Positions 53,229 through 61,852 of a stretch of DNA of 64,000 bases are shown here, one piece after another. Source of the DNA: Methanothrix soehngenii GP6 (GTDB lineage: Archaea > Halobacteriota > Methanosarcinia > Methanotrichales > Methanotrichaceae). How positions within the stretch are numbered: position 1 is the first letter of the stretch; every line of letters begins with the position of its first letter. The stretch lies in contig NC_015416.1 in the NCBI RefSeq assembly GCF_000204415.1, positions 558,001-622,000 on the forward strand, given 5' to 3'. The notes below the pieces were generated by a model, which saw nothing but the letters and a program-made list of their open reading frames with translations, did no database searches and was not told where the DNA came from. Position numbers and translations under genes: made by a program.

Positions 53229-53260
53229 AAGCTTGGCAAGAGCAAAAGGGTTGATCCTGA

Positions 53261-54247
53261 ATGTCGAGAGAAGAGCCGGCCATACTGGTGGATGGACTTG
53301 TTAAGCGCTATGGAGAGCTGCTGGCAGTAGATCATATCAGCTTCCAGGTAACTGAGGGAGAGATCTACGGCTTTCTGGGCCCCAACGGCTCGGGAAAGAC
53401 CACCACCATTCGCATGCTGGTCGGCCTCGCCCAGCCCGATGAGGGCAGTGCCAGCCTTCTGGGCTACCATCTTCCAGCTGGAATCAACCAGGCCAAGAGA
53501 TACATGGGCGTGGTGCCGGATGTATCAAACCTCTACGATGAGCTGTCAGCTCTTGATAATCTCCTCTTCATGGCCCAGCTCTACGGTGTGCCGCATGAGG
53601 AGCAAAAGCCGAGGGCAGAGCAGCTACTTCGAGACTTCGGCCTTTATGAGAGAAGAAACGATCGGTTTTCTGCCTTCTCTCGGGGAATGAAGAGGGCTCT
53701 TACCATTGCTGCCGCCCTGATACACCAGCCCCGTCTACTCTTCTTGGATGAGCCTACCACCGGCCTGGATGCGGCCGCAGCCAGGTCCTTGCGTGCTCTC
53801 ATCTCCGGATTGAGTGATAAGGGCCTGACCATCTTTCTCACCACGCACTATCTGGAGGAGGCAGACCTCCTATGCGATCGCATAGCCATACTGGTTCGGG
53901 GCAGGATCGTGAGGATCGATACCCCTGCCGGGCTCAAGCGCCTGGTGCAGACGGAGTCGCTGGTCGAGTTCACCTTCCGGGGAGATATCTTGCCCCTGGC
54001 GAAAGAGTTGGAAAGCAGACTGGGGAAGGCAAAGGCCGCCTTTTTGGACCCCCGCAGGATCCGGATTTACGGGGGCGATCCGGCCCAGATATTCGATACC
54101 ATATTCCAGTTCTCAAGAGACATCGGCATCGGCATTGAGGCTGCATCTACCATCCGGCCCAGCCTGGAGGATGCCTTCATCAAAGTCGCTGGCCTTTCTC
54201 CTCAGGTTATGGCGGCAGAGAAGAGCCCTGGCAAGGGGAGGGGGTGA
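53261..54247 (+). CDS. ABC transporter ATPase
   Basis: 328 residues. Walker A GPNGSGKTT, signature FSRGMKRAL, Walker B LLFLDEPTTGLD, H-loop TTHYLEEAD. The C-terminal 100 residues (VEFTFRGDILPLAKELESRL) form the extension typical of ABC-2 exporters, ending SLEDAFIKVAG. It overlaps the permease gene by 4 bp (GTGA). Substrate unknown. Confidence 0.9.
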   Translation: MSREEPAILVDGLVKRYGELLAVDHISFQVTEGEIYGFLGPNGSGKTTTIRMLVGLAQPDEGSASLLGYHLPAGINQAKRYMGVVPDVSNLYDELSALDNLLFMAQLYGVPHEEQKPRAEQLLRDFGLYERRNDRFSAFSRGMKRALTIAAALIHQPRLLFLDEPTTGLDAAAARSLRALISGLSDKGLTIFLTTHYLEEADLLCDRIAILVRGRIVRIDTPAGLKRLVQTESLVEFTFRGDILPLAKELESRLGKAKAAFLDPRRIRIYGGDPAQIFDTIFQFSRDIGIGIEAASTIRPSLEDAFIKVAGLSPQVMAAEKSPGKGRG

Positions 54248-54984
54248 GGGCGGTGGCCTGGCAGGATGAGTTGCGAGGAATCTATCATATCGCCATCAAG
54301 GATATGAGAACCTATTACCTCAAGCCGCCAGCGCTGAGCTGGGGAATGGTCTTTCCACTAGCTTGGACGCTGGCCTTCTATCTGCGCAGCCCAGGGGACT
54401 TTGCCGAGCTGGTGCCAGGCCTCCTGGCCATGACCATCGTATTCAGCACTACGGCCGCTGAGGCCGTGGTCATCAACTTCGAGCTGCGTCTGGGCACCCT
54501 GGAGAGGCTGCTTTTAGCACCGATAGGCATAACCTCAGTCCTATTAGGAAAGGTGTTGGGCGGCTTTCTCTTCGGCCTCTTTACCACGGCGATCGTAGCA
54601 GCGGCATCTATTCTCTATATGGATCTTCATCCTGACATCCTGGGACTGGCCATAATAGCAGTCCCATCTCTGATGGTCTTCTCCTCCATGGGGGCTCTCT
54701 TCAGCGTCTCTGTCAAGGAGGTATTTGAGGCTCAGACGTTGCTCAATCTTCCCAGATTCCTCATGGTCTTCCTCTGCGGGGTGGTGTATCCGATCTCCGC
54801 TCTGCCCGATGGGCTGCAGCTCTTGGCAAGGCTCCTGCCTCTGACATACACTGTGCAGGGACTGAGGATTTCTTTCTTTGAGCATGGGGATTCTCTTTTG
54901 TGGCAGGACTTTGCAGCCCTTCTCGTTTTTATGATTCTGTTTCTGCTTCCAGCAATCAGCCTGCTGCACAGGAGGTTTCGGTAG
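54244..54984 (+). CDS. ABC-2 type exporter permease
   Basis: 246 residues from GTG, about six TM segments. WGMVFPLAWTLAFYLRSPGD, STTAAEAVVINFELRLGTLE, RLLLAPIG and GVVYPISALPDGLQLLARLL are typical ABC-2 blocks. It is coupled to the preceding ATPase. Forms one transporter with it; substrate unknown. Confidence 0.88.
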   Translation: MRAVAWQDELRGIYHIAIKDMRTYYLKPPALSWGMVFPLAWTLAFYLRSPGDFAELVPGLLAMTIVFSTTAAEAVVINFELRLGTLERLLLAPIGITSVLLGKVLGGFLFGLFTTAIVAAASILYMDLHPDILGLAIIAVPSLMVFSSMGALFSVSVKEVFEAQTLLNLPRFLMVFLCGVVYPISALPDGLQLLARLLPLTYTVQGLRISFFEHGDSLLWQDFAALLVFMILFLLPAISLLHRRFR

Positions 54985-55026
54985 CAAAATGCAGAGCCTA
55001 TTAATTGCGCGAATGAGGTGAATGAA

Positions 55027-55359
55027 ATGATTAAGGTGGGCGTCATAAGATGTCAGCAGACTGAGGATATGTGTCCGGGGACGATGGACTTTGTGGTAGC
55101 ATCAGAGGGGAAGATGGCTTTTGCGGATACGGGGCCGGTTGAGATCGTCGGCTTTCTTTCCTGCGGCGGATGTCCGGGAAAGAGAGCAGTTCCCAGGGCG
55201 AAGATGATGGTTGATCGGGGAGCAGAGGCGATAGTCATTGCCTCCTGCATCAGCAAGGGCAATCCGATCGGCTTTCCCTGCCCTCACTTCGAGGAGATCA
55301 AGGAGTGCATCGCTAAAAAGATCGGTCCTGAGGTGAAGATAATCGAGTGGACGCATTAG
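55027..55359 (+). CDS. CGGC-domain protein
   Basis: About 110 residues with MIKVGVIRCQQTEDMCPGTM, FLSCGGCPGKRAVPRAKMMV and VIASCISKGNPIGFPCPHFE. The CGGC motif plus further Cys residues suggests metal or cluster binding (CGGC family, PF08821 as I recall). GAGGTGA lies upstream of the chosen ATG. The longer start at 55018 overlaps that site. Confidence 0.82.
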   Translation: MIKVGVIRCQQTEDMCPGTMDFVVASEGKMAFADTGPVEIVGFLSCGGCPGKRAVPRAKMMVDRGAEAIVIASCISKGNPIGFPCPHFEEIKECIAKKIGPEVKIIEWTH

Positions 55360-55403
55360 CAATGGGCACAATAGCAATGGAAGAATTAGGCCATCTCATT
55401 CTG

Positions 55404-56054
55404 TCACTTCTGAGGCCTGTCCCTCTTCCGGGCGGAGAGGGCCAGGAAGGCCCCTCTGCCATGCCCCTCTGTAAACGGCTCTGCGTCAACTGCACCCGTC
55501 TTTGAATTTTTAAATATGGTCTGACGGGTTAGAATATCATAGAAATCGAGATCCTTCAGCCAGCTCATGACCTCATCGGCAGAACGAAATCGGGCGAATT
55601 TGTAGAATTTGCTGGTGGTTTTCTTTCTATCATAATCCCTTCCCGCCGGGCTATCCCGGTCGATCATCCCTATTATGAGACTGCCGCCGGGCACAAGAGT
55701 CCTCTTCGCCTCCTGACAGGCAAGGAGGGGATCATCAAGAAAGCATACGGTGGTCACCATCAAGACGAAATCGAAGGACTCATCCCGAAAAGGAAGCGCT
55801 TCTGCCAGCGCATAGATGACCTCGATCCCCCTTGCTCTTGCCCTCTTCGCCATCGCCTGCGCGGGCTCCACACCGATCTTGATGCCCAGAGGAGCGGCGA
55901 ATCTGCCTGTTCCCGCCCCAACCTCCAAGCCGGTTCCAGAAGATGGGATGAGCGATCTCAAGGCCTGGATCTCGGAAATGTAGGCGGCTGGGTTCTCATC
56001 ATACCATTCATCATACTCTGCCGCATTTTCTTCAAAGACCTCTATGCTATCCAT
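55404..56054 (-). CDS. Class I SAM-dependent methyltransferase
   Basis: 216 residues. Motif I is GLEVGAGTGRFAAPLG, then GVEPAQAM and ALPFRDESFDFVLMVTTVCF, then LVPGGSLIIGMID. These are the Methyltransf_11 blocks. Substrate unknown. It lies back to back with another methyltransferase gene (53 bp between starts), so they share a promoter region. Confidence 0.85.
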   Translation of the reverse strand: MDSIEVFEENAAEYDEWYDENPAAYISEIQALRSLIPSSGTGLEVGAGTGRFAAPLGIKIGVEPAQAMAKRARARGIEVIYALAEALPFRDESFDFVLMVTTVCFLDDPLLACQEAKRTLVPGGSLIIGMIDRDSPAGRDYDRKKTTSKFYKFARFRSADEVMSWLKDLDFYDILTRQTIFKNSKTGAVDAEPFTEGHGRGAFLALSARKRDRPQK

Positions 56055-56107
56055 AATAGTATGAAGTATGGAATAGCTTTAACATTTGAGGCGGCAACAG
56101 TCCTTTG

Positions 56108-56959
56108 ATGACGGATCTGGACTATCTGAGCCTAGCCTCGGCCATGCACCGCCTGACCGAGCCGGCGGTAAGTTCTGCCATATCTCTTCTCCCGCTGGTC
56201 CCTGGCAGCCGGGGGCTTGATGTCGCTTGTGGAAATGGAGATCACAGCCTGTGGCTCGCCAGGGCGGCAAAGCCAGATGGATGTGTATTTGGCATTGACA
56301 TCTGCAAGGAGGGCTTGGTCAGGGCAATTGAATCCGCGAAGAGTGCAGGGCTGAAGGGCGAGCTGGCTTTCCTGCAGGGAGATGTGTGCTCCATACCCTT
56401 CCCCGATCATATCTTCGACTGGGTCTGGTGCGCCGACTGCCTGTGGCCCGGCCCCAGGTCGCAGGGATTCCTGGGAATGAATCCTTTACCCGCCCTGGAG
56501 GAGTTGGTGCGGGTGACAAGGCCCGGGGGAACAGTTGCCCTCCTCTTCTGGTCATCTCAAAAGCTCCTTCCTGGCCACCCTTTGCTGGAGGCCAGGCTTA
56601 ATGCCACCCTTGTGGCATGCTATCCCTTCCAGGAGGGCTGGGACCCGAGAGCTCATATCCTCTCTGCCCCCCTCTGGATGAATGAGGCGGGATTAATGGA
56701 TATCAGAGGCCGGACGTTCGTGGCCGATATTCAGGGGCCCCTAAGCGATCAGGCCCAGGATGATCTACAGCTGTGCTTTCAGATGCTATGGGGAAGGGCG
56801 GCGGAGGAGCTGCCTGAAAAGGAAAGAGAGAACTTTCGGGTTTTATGCTCGAATTGCTCAGCTGATTTCATCGCCGCTAACCAATACTACTATGGTTTTA
56901 TCACCTACACCATATTCACAGGGCGGGTGGCGGCGGGCAGTTTGATTATTGCAAATTGA
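56108..56959 (+). CDS. Class I SAM-dependent methyltransferase
   Basis: 283 residues starting MTDLDYLSLASAMHRLTEPA. SAM motifs: GSRGLDVACGNGDHSLWLAR, VFGIDICKEG, SIPFPDHIFDWVWCADCLWP, VTRPGGTVALLFWSS. The C-terminal 100 residues form a family-specific cap. Substrate unknown. A TTG three bases upstream is the alternative start. Confidence 0.82.
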   Translation: MTDLDYLSLASAMHRLTEPAVSSAISLLPLVPGSRGLDVACGNGDHSLWLARAAKPDGCVFGIDICKEGLVRAIESAKSAGLKGELAFLQGDVCSIPFPDHIFDWVWCADCLWPGPRSQGFLGMNPLPALEELVRVTRPGGTVALLFWSSQKLLPGHPLLEARLNATLVACYPFQEGWDPRAHILSAPLWMNEAGLMDIRGRTFVADIQGPLSDQAQDDLQLCFQMLWGRAAEELPEKERENFRVLCSNCSADFIAANQYYYGFITYTIFTGRVAAGSLIIAN

Positions 56960-56963
56960 GATT

Positions 56964-57149
56964 TTAGTCGAAAACAGCGATTGTCTCCTTTGAGGATTCT
57001 ATGGTGTGGCCAGCAATAGGTGGAATCGGATACCCCCACGGTATCCGGGCGACAATCCATTCCTCAAGATCAATGAAAAAGGCGATGCTAGTCACCCTTT
57101 TCTGTCTCCCCCTTCTCTGCAACACCACCAACATGTTTGGTCCGGTCAT
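56964..57149 (-). CDS. Possible small hypothetical protein
   Basis: A 61-codon minus-strand frame whose end reads SIAFFIDLEEWIVARIPWGY, PIPPIAGHTIESSKETIAVF. It has the composition of a real protein, but I know no family. It overlaps nothing firm. The plus-strand frame 57001-57267 in the same place is less protein-like. Low confidence. Confidence 0.35.
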   Translation of the reverse strand: MTGPNMLVVLQRRGRQKRVTSIAFFIDLEEWIVARIPWGYPIPPIAGHTIESSKETIAVFD

Positions 57150-57292
57150 CGCTCCAGATGGGGCAGCAGCAGATGATATCGCCTCTTTCCAAACCCCCTT
57201 TACAGCAGCCTTGGACCAGCTCAATCCTTTTGGAGGAAACCTCCATTCGGTCCAGGCAGCAAATTGAAATATATTCTCGCCATAGATCTACT

Positions 57293-58051
57293 GTGGAAGG
57301 TAATATCCTCATCGCCCTGGCTCTGAGCCTCTTTGCCGGCCTGGCCACGGGAATAGGAAGTCTGATCTCTTATTTCATTCCCCGGCCAGACATGCGCTAT
57401 CTCTCGCTGAGCCTGGGCTTTGCTGCCGGAGTGATGGTCTACGTGGGATTTGTGGACCTCTTCTGCAGCTCCAGGATCGTCCTGGGCTTCGGCTATGCCA
57501 ATCTCTTCTTTCTGATGGGTTTGGTGCTGATCTATCTGCTCGACCACCTCATTCCCCATATTCACATGGATGGCCAGGTGGACTCCCAATGCGACAGGCT
57601 CTACCGGAGCGGGATCATGACCACCATCGGCATCGCCATCCATAACCTGCCTGAGGGAATGACTGTGGCCCTGGTCTCCCTGGCCGACCTGCGGCTGGGC
57701 GTGCCTGTGGCCATTGCCATAGCCATCCATAACATCCCTGAGGGCCTGGCCTGCAGCATTCCCCTTTACTGCGCCACATCCGACCGGAGGAAATCCTGTC
57801 TGATCTCCTTTGCTGCGGGAATGACTGAGCCCCTGGGAGCGGTTCTGGCCATCCTGATCCTCTATCCATTCCTAAACGACTGGCTACTGGCTGCCGCCAC
57901 CTCAATGGTCGCGGGAATCATGGTATTCCTCAGCTTTGACGAGCTCATTCCCATAGCCAACCGATATGGTGGCGAGCATACCACAAACATAGGCCTTATC
58001 GCCGGGTTTTTGGTGATGATGGCGGGATTGGTCTTGATGGAATCACTATAA
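57293..58051 (+). CDS. ZIP-family metal transporter
   Basis: About 252 residues, eight TM segments, of the ZupT/ZIP type that imports Zn2+ and other divalent metals. The metal-site helices carry IAIHNLPEGMTVAL and IAIHNIPEGLACSI. A histidine-poor loop with DHLIPHIHMDGQ precedes them. I start at GTG 57293 because TM1 begins there (EGNILIALALSLFAGLATGI); the longer frame from 57137 has no transporter-like sequence. Confidence 0.9.
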   Translation: MEGNILIALALSLFAGLATGIGSLISYFIPRPDMRYLSLSLGFAAGVMVYVGFVDLFCSSRIVLGFGYANLFFLMGLVLIYLLDHLIPHIHMDGQVDSQCDRLYRSGIMTTIGIAIHNLPEGMTVALVSLADLRLGVPVAIAIAIHNIPEGLACSIPLYCATSDRRKSCLISFAAGMTEPLGAVLAILILYPFLNDWLLAAATSMVAGIMVFLSFDELIPIANRYGGEHTTNIGLIAGFLVMMAGLVLMESL

Positions 58052-58095
58052 ATCCTATTGGAATTATAATGAATACGAAAGGATGGAGAATGGAA

Positions 58096-58752
58096 ATGAA
58101 ACGGATATTCCTGTGCAGCCTATTTCTGCTGCTCCTGGCAGCCTCGAATTGGGCAAATGCGTCCGATCAGAATCTTTTGATTCCTGATGATGAGATATCG
58201 AACGGTGAGATAAATGAGAGTGCTTTGGTGCTGGCCCTGGCTGGAGAGCCATCCGGAGAGCTTACCCAGGCAGAGGTCGATGGCCTTCTATTTATGATTG
58301 AGGAGGAGAAGCTGGCGGGCGACGTCTATTCGGCACTGGATGAAATGTGGGATATGCGCGTCTTCGAGAACATCGGAAGGGCAGAGCTAACTCATCAGGC
58401 GGCGGTAAAAAGGCTTCTTGATAGGTATTCCCTGCCTGATCCCAGGATGGGAGAGGGCGAGTTTGCCAATGAAACCCTGCAGGATCTCTACAATGATCTA
58501 TTGGCCAAGGGAAGCACTTCGGTCAGTGACGCCCTCATGGCGGGAGCGGCCATAGAGGAGATAGATATCCTCGATTTGGAGGAATATATGGCGCAAACGG
58601 ATAAAGAGGACATACTTCTCGTGTATGCCAATTTATTGCGCGGATCGGAGAACCATCTCCGGGCATTTGTCAATAACCTGGAAAGGCAGAGGGTCGAGTA
58701 CACTCCTCAGTACCTATCGGAGGAGGAGTACCGCAGCATAATGGAAGCCTGA
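58096..58752 (+). CDS. Secreted DUF2202 ferritin-like protein
   Basis: About 218 residues with a signal peptide (MKRIFLCSLFLLLLAASNWA). The mature part has GLLFMIEEEKLAGDVYSALD, ELTHQAAVKRLLDRYSLPDP and YANLLRGSENHLRAFVNNLE, the E-E...E-x2-H...E-x2-H pattern of the diiron-like four-helix DUF2202 family. Function unproven; perhaps metal handling outside the membrane, which fits the ZIP and CDF neighbours. Alternative starts lie at 58069 and 58090. Confidence 0.82.
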   Translation: MKRIFLCSLFLLLLAASNWANASDQNLLIPDDEISNGEINESALVLALAGEPSGELTQAEVDGLLFMIEEEKLAGDVYSALDEMWDMRVFENIGRAELTHQAAVKRLLDRYSLPDPRMGEGEFANETLQDLYNDLLAKGSTSVSDALMAGAAIEEIDILDLEEYMAQTDKEDILLVYANLLRGSENHLRAFVNNLERQRVEYTPQYLSEEEYRSIMEA

Positions 58753-58770
58753 AGCTACTGCAAAGGATCT

Positions 58771-60009
58771 ATGGCATCTGGGCAAGCTAGCCGCGAAATA
58801 GATCCCGTCCAGGCCCCTTCCGTGCTGAGAGTAGCCCTCTACTCTCTGCTCTTCAACCTGGCCCTGGTGGCGGCCAAGCTCACTCTCTCCGCCCTATCCG
58901 GGAGCCTGGCCTTGCGAGCGGATGCCATTCACTCCACGGTGGATGTTATGGCCTCGCTGGCCCTGATCCTGGGGGTGAAGATCTCCGAGAGGAAGAGCGA
59001 AAGTTTTCCTCTGGGGCTTTATAAGGTGGAGAACCTGGCATCCATCGCCATATCCTTCTTGCTGTTTCTTACCGCTTATGAGATCGTCCTGGAGGCGGTG
59101 CGAGGGGAAGCTCTGCCCATCAATTATCAGGGATGGGTGCTCTATGCCGTGGCAGCGATAATTCCTCTTCCCTATCTATTCGGCAGCTTCCAGATCAAAG
59201 TTGGAGAGAGGACCGGATCGCCCAGCCTGATTGCCGATGGGGTGCAGCATAAGGCCGATGTCCTCACCTCCTCCCTGGTCTTCCTCGCTCTGATCGCTCA
59301 GAGCATCTCTCTTCCTTTGGACAGGATTGCGGCGGTGATAATCGCATTGGTGATCGTCAAGGAGGGTTGGGGAATTCTGGTCGACGGCATGCGGGTCCTG
59401 CTGGATGCCTCAGTGGACGCACAGACTCTGAAGAGGATCCGGGCCCTGATTCTGGAGGCTCCTGAGGTTGTATCCATCAAAGAGCTGGTGGCCAGGAACT
59501 CCGGACGTTATCTCTTTGTCCAGGCCGATCTAATCCTAAGGCTGGTCGATCTGAAGAGGGCCCACCTGGCCAGCGAGAGGATCGAGTCAAGGATTAAAAG
59601 AGAGCTACCGCAGGTGGATCGGGTGCAGATTCATTATGAGCCCATTGTAGAGAGCCGGCGCAGATACGCGGCTCCTCTGGCAGATATGGGTGGAAGGCTG
59701 AGCAGGCATTTTGGTGAATCCAGTTATTTCGCCCTAGTAGAGATGGATTTTGAGGAGATGAAACTTGTCCGGCAGGAGATCATAGCCAATCCCCATAAGG
59801 ATCTGAGCAAGGGCAAGGGCCTGAAGGTGGCCCAGTTCCTTCTAGGCTTCAAGCCAGATGTCGTCTTCTCTATAGAGGGCCTGGAGGGCAAAGGACCTGG
59901 CTATGCCTTTGCGGAAGCGGGTGTAGAGACGGTGCAGACGGATGCCGAAACCCTGGAGGAGCTGATGGCAGATCTATTGGAGGCGGAAAGGAATCGTACA
60001 AATCTTTAA
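58771..60009 (+). CDS. Cation diffusion facilitator fused to a NifX-like domain
   Basis: 412 residues. Residues about 15-300 form a CDF metal exporter: six TM helices with ALRADAIHSTVDVMASLA (HxxxD site in helix 2) and LIADGVQHKADVLTSSL (HxxxD in helix 5), followed by the metallochaperone-like tail. Residues about 305-405 (AAPLADMGGRLSRHFGESSY, PDVVFSIEGLEGKGPGYAFA) are a NifX/NafY-like cofactor-binding domain. The fusion links metal efflux with cluster or cofactor trafficking. AAGGAT precedes the ATG. NifX-like and MinD-like genes follow. Confidence 0.85.
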   Translation: MASGQASREIDPVQAPSVLRVALYSLLFNLALVAAKLTLSALSGSLALRADAIHSTVDVMASLALILGVKISERKSESFPLGLYKVENLASIAISFLLFLTAYEIVLEAVRGEALPINYQGWVLYAVAAIIPLPYLFGSFQIKVGERTGSPSLIADGVQHKADVLTSSLVFLALIAQSISLPLDRIAAVIIALVIVKEGWGILVDGMRVLLDASVDAQTLKRIRALILEAPEVVSIKELVARNSGRYLFVQADLILRLVDLKRAHLASERIESRIKRELPQVDRVQIHYEPIVESRRRYAAPLADMGGRLSRHFGESSYFALVEMDFEEMKLVRQEIIANPHKDLSKGKGLKVAQFLLGFKPDVVFSIEGLEGKGPGYAFAEAGVETVQTDAETLEELMADLLEAERNRTNL

Positions 60010-60127
60010 ATACAATATCGCATATAAGCGTAATTGCTCTTTCCATCTCATCGACATTTGTCGGCAGGAGCAGAACGGCCAGAACAAGAGCATGATGTGT
60101 TCGAAAAATCAGAATCAGTGAGGTTTA

Positions 60128-60607
60128 ATGAAGGTAAGTGTTACTGCAGGAGCATCGGGCCTTGATGCTCCCATGGATCCCAGGTTTGGGCGTTGTCCCT
60201 TTTTTGTGATAGTAGATACAGAAAGCATGAGCGAGATATCCATTGCTAACTCTAATGTCAATGCAACCAGCGGCGCTGGCATACAGGCTGCCCAGGAGAT
60301 AGCCAGGCAGGGAGCAGCAGCTCTTATCACCGGAAACGTCGGCCCCAATGCCATGCAGACCCTCTCCGCAGCCAATATCGATGTTTATCAGTATCAGGGA
60401 GCAGGTAGCGTCAGAGACGTGGTGGAGAAGTTCAAGCGTGGCGAGCTTCAAAAGATCGCTGGTGCATCCGTACCCGCTCATGCCGGCATGGGCCCGGGTG
60501 GTCAGGGCGGTCAGGGCATGGGGCGAGGTGGCGGCGCTGGAAGGGGCGGCGGCCAGGGCATGGGACGAGGCGGTGGCCGGGGAGCTGGCAGAGGAGGGCA
60601 GTTTTAA
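60128..60607 (+). CDS. NifX/NafY-family protein with Gly-rich tail
   Basis: 159 residues. The NifX-like fold (VSVTAGASGLDAPMDPRFGR, CPFFVIVDTE, ALITGNVGPNAMQTLSAANI) occupies about 1-118. The last 40 residues are Gly/Arg/Gln repeats around GMGRGGGAGRGGGQGMGRGG. Related proteins bind FeMo-cofactor-like or Fe-S units; no nitrogenase genes are here, so a general Fe-S role is likelier. Its stop overlaps the next ATG (TAATG). Confidence 0.88.
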   Translation: MKVSVTAGASGLDAPMDPRFGRCPFFVIVDTESMSEISIANSNVNATSGAGIQAAQEIARQGAAALITGNVGPNAMQTLSAANIDVYQYQGAGSVRDVVEKFKRGELQKIAGASVPAHAGMGPGGQGGQGMGRGGGAGRGGGQGMGRGGGRGAGRGGQF

Positions 60608-60966
60608 TGAAGATCTGCGTCCCCACCATGGGCAATTCCGGCCTGGATGAGGCCATCTGCCAGCACTTCGGACGGGCTCCCACCTTCACCGTGGTGGACC
60701 TGAATGACAATGAGATCTGCGTACTGCCCAATGTATCGGAGCACATGGGTGGGACGGGCCTGCCCACAGAGACCATATTTGCCGAGGGCGTGCAGGTGCT
60801 GATTGTAGGCGGCCTGGGTCCTAAGGCGGTCATGGCCTTCAGCGAGGCGGGCATAGACGTGTTCGTAGGTGCTACAGGCACAGTCAAGGATGCCATCGAT
60901 GACTGGAGAGAGGATGTGCTGAGCCGAGCCAGCCCTGATAACGCCTGTCAGGATCATAAGCATTAG
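60607..60966 (+). CDS. NifX/NafY-family protein
   Basis: 119 residues: MKICVPTMGNSGLDEAICQH, FGRAPTFTVVDLNDNEIC, VLIVGGLGPKAVMAFSEAGI DVFVGATGTV. A compact NifX-like domain without the Gly-rich tail. Translationally coupled to the preceding homolog. Ends with a CQDHKH metal-binding-like tail. Confidence 0.88.
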   Translation: MKICVPTMGNSGLDEAICQHFGRAPTFTVVDLNDNEICVLPNVSEHMGGTGLPTETIFAEGVQVLIVGGLGPKAVMAFSEAGIDVFVGATGTVKDAIDDWREDVLSRASPDNACQDHKH

Positions 60967-60988
60967 TCTTTGAATTAGAGGGGATGAG

Positions 60989-61852
60989 TTGAAGCTATCC
61001 ATAGCTAGCGGCAAGGGCGGCACTGGCAAGACTCTGGTCTCCACCTCGCTTGCTGCCTCTCTTTATTCCCTGGGTGATGGGCGGATTGCAATCGCAGATT
61101 GTGATGTTGAAGAGCCCAATTCTCACCTTTTCTTTCCGGACAGAACCCTTCTGGAGAAAGAGAGCTGCCAGGTTGCTGTGCCGGTGATAGATGAGGAGTT
61201 GTGCACCCATTGCGGCAAATGCAGTGAAGTCTGCGCTTATCATGCTCTGGCCGTGCTCCCTGGGACGGTGCTGATCTTTCCCGAGCTCTGCCACGGTTGT
61301 GGGGCCTGTAGCATCATCTGCCCGGAGAAGGCCATAAGCGAAGGCTCTCGATCGATAGGGGAGATATTTCACGCCCGTTCCGGTGGCATGGATATCGTCT
61401 GGGGAGAGCTGGCCCTTGGCGAGGCCAGGACCACTCCTCTCATCAAAGCAGTAAAACAGAGGGCCCAGGGCGATACGGTGATCGTCGATTGCCCGCCCGG
61501 CACCTCTTGTTCTATGGTGGAGTCGGTGCGAGGGAGCGACTTCTGCCTGCTGGTCACCGAGCCCACTCCCTTTGGCCTGTACGACCTGGACATCGCCTTG
61601 AAGGTGCTGGACAAGATGAAAATCCCCCAGGCGGTTCTGGTCAACAAGAGCGGCGTGGGTGACCGGAAGCTCTATCACTACCTGGAGGAGAAGAAGATAC
61701 CCCTTTTAATGGAGATTCCCCTGGACCGAAAGATAGCTGAGATCTACTCCCAGGGAGAGATATTCGTCCTGCGTATGCCAGAGTGGAAGGAGAGGTTTGT
61801 TGAATTGGCAAATAGGATTGAGGAGATGATAGCATGTTGCAGGTCGCTATAG
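60989..61852 (+). CDS. MinD/Mrp-like ATPase with inserted ferredoxin domain (1)
   Basis: 287 residues from TTG. A P-loop SGKGGTGKTLVST starts the deviant Walker ATPase, Walker B-like IADCDVEEPN follows, and two [4Fe-4S] motifs are inserted (CTHCGKCSEVC, then CHGCGACSIICPE). VIVDCPPGTSCSMVESVRGS is the switch II region. Such proteins occur as pairs beside NifX-like genes in methanogens; they may move Fe-S clusters. Its end overlaps the next gene by 19 bp. Confidence 0.9.
   Translation: MKLSIASGKGGTGKTLVSTSLAASLYSLGDGRIAIADCDVEEPNSHLFFPDRTLLEKESCQVAVPVIDEELCTHCGKCSEVCAYHALAVLPGTVLIFPELCHGCGACSIICPEKAISEGSRSIGEIFHARSGGMDIVWGELALGEARTTPLIKAVKQRAQGDTVIVDCPPGTSCSMVESVRGSDFCLLVTEPTPFGLYDLDIALKVLDKMKIPQAVLVNKSGVGDRKLYHYLEEKKIPLLMEIPLDRKIAEIYSQGEIFVLRMPEWKERFVELANRIEEMIACCRSL

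Noticed and set aside
57137-57292. N-terminal extension of the ZIP transporter
   Set aside because: The sequence is polar and not transporter-like; the first TM helix begins after GTG 57293.
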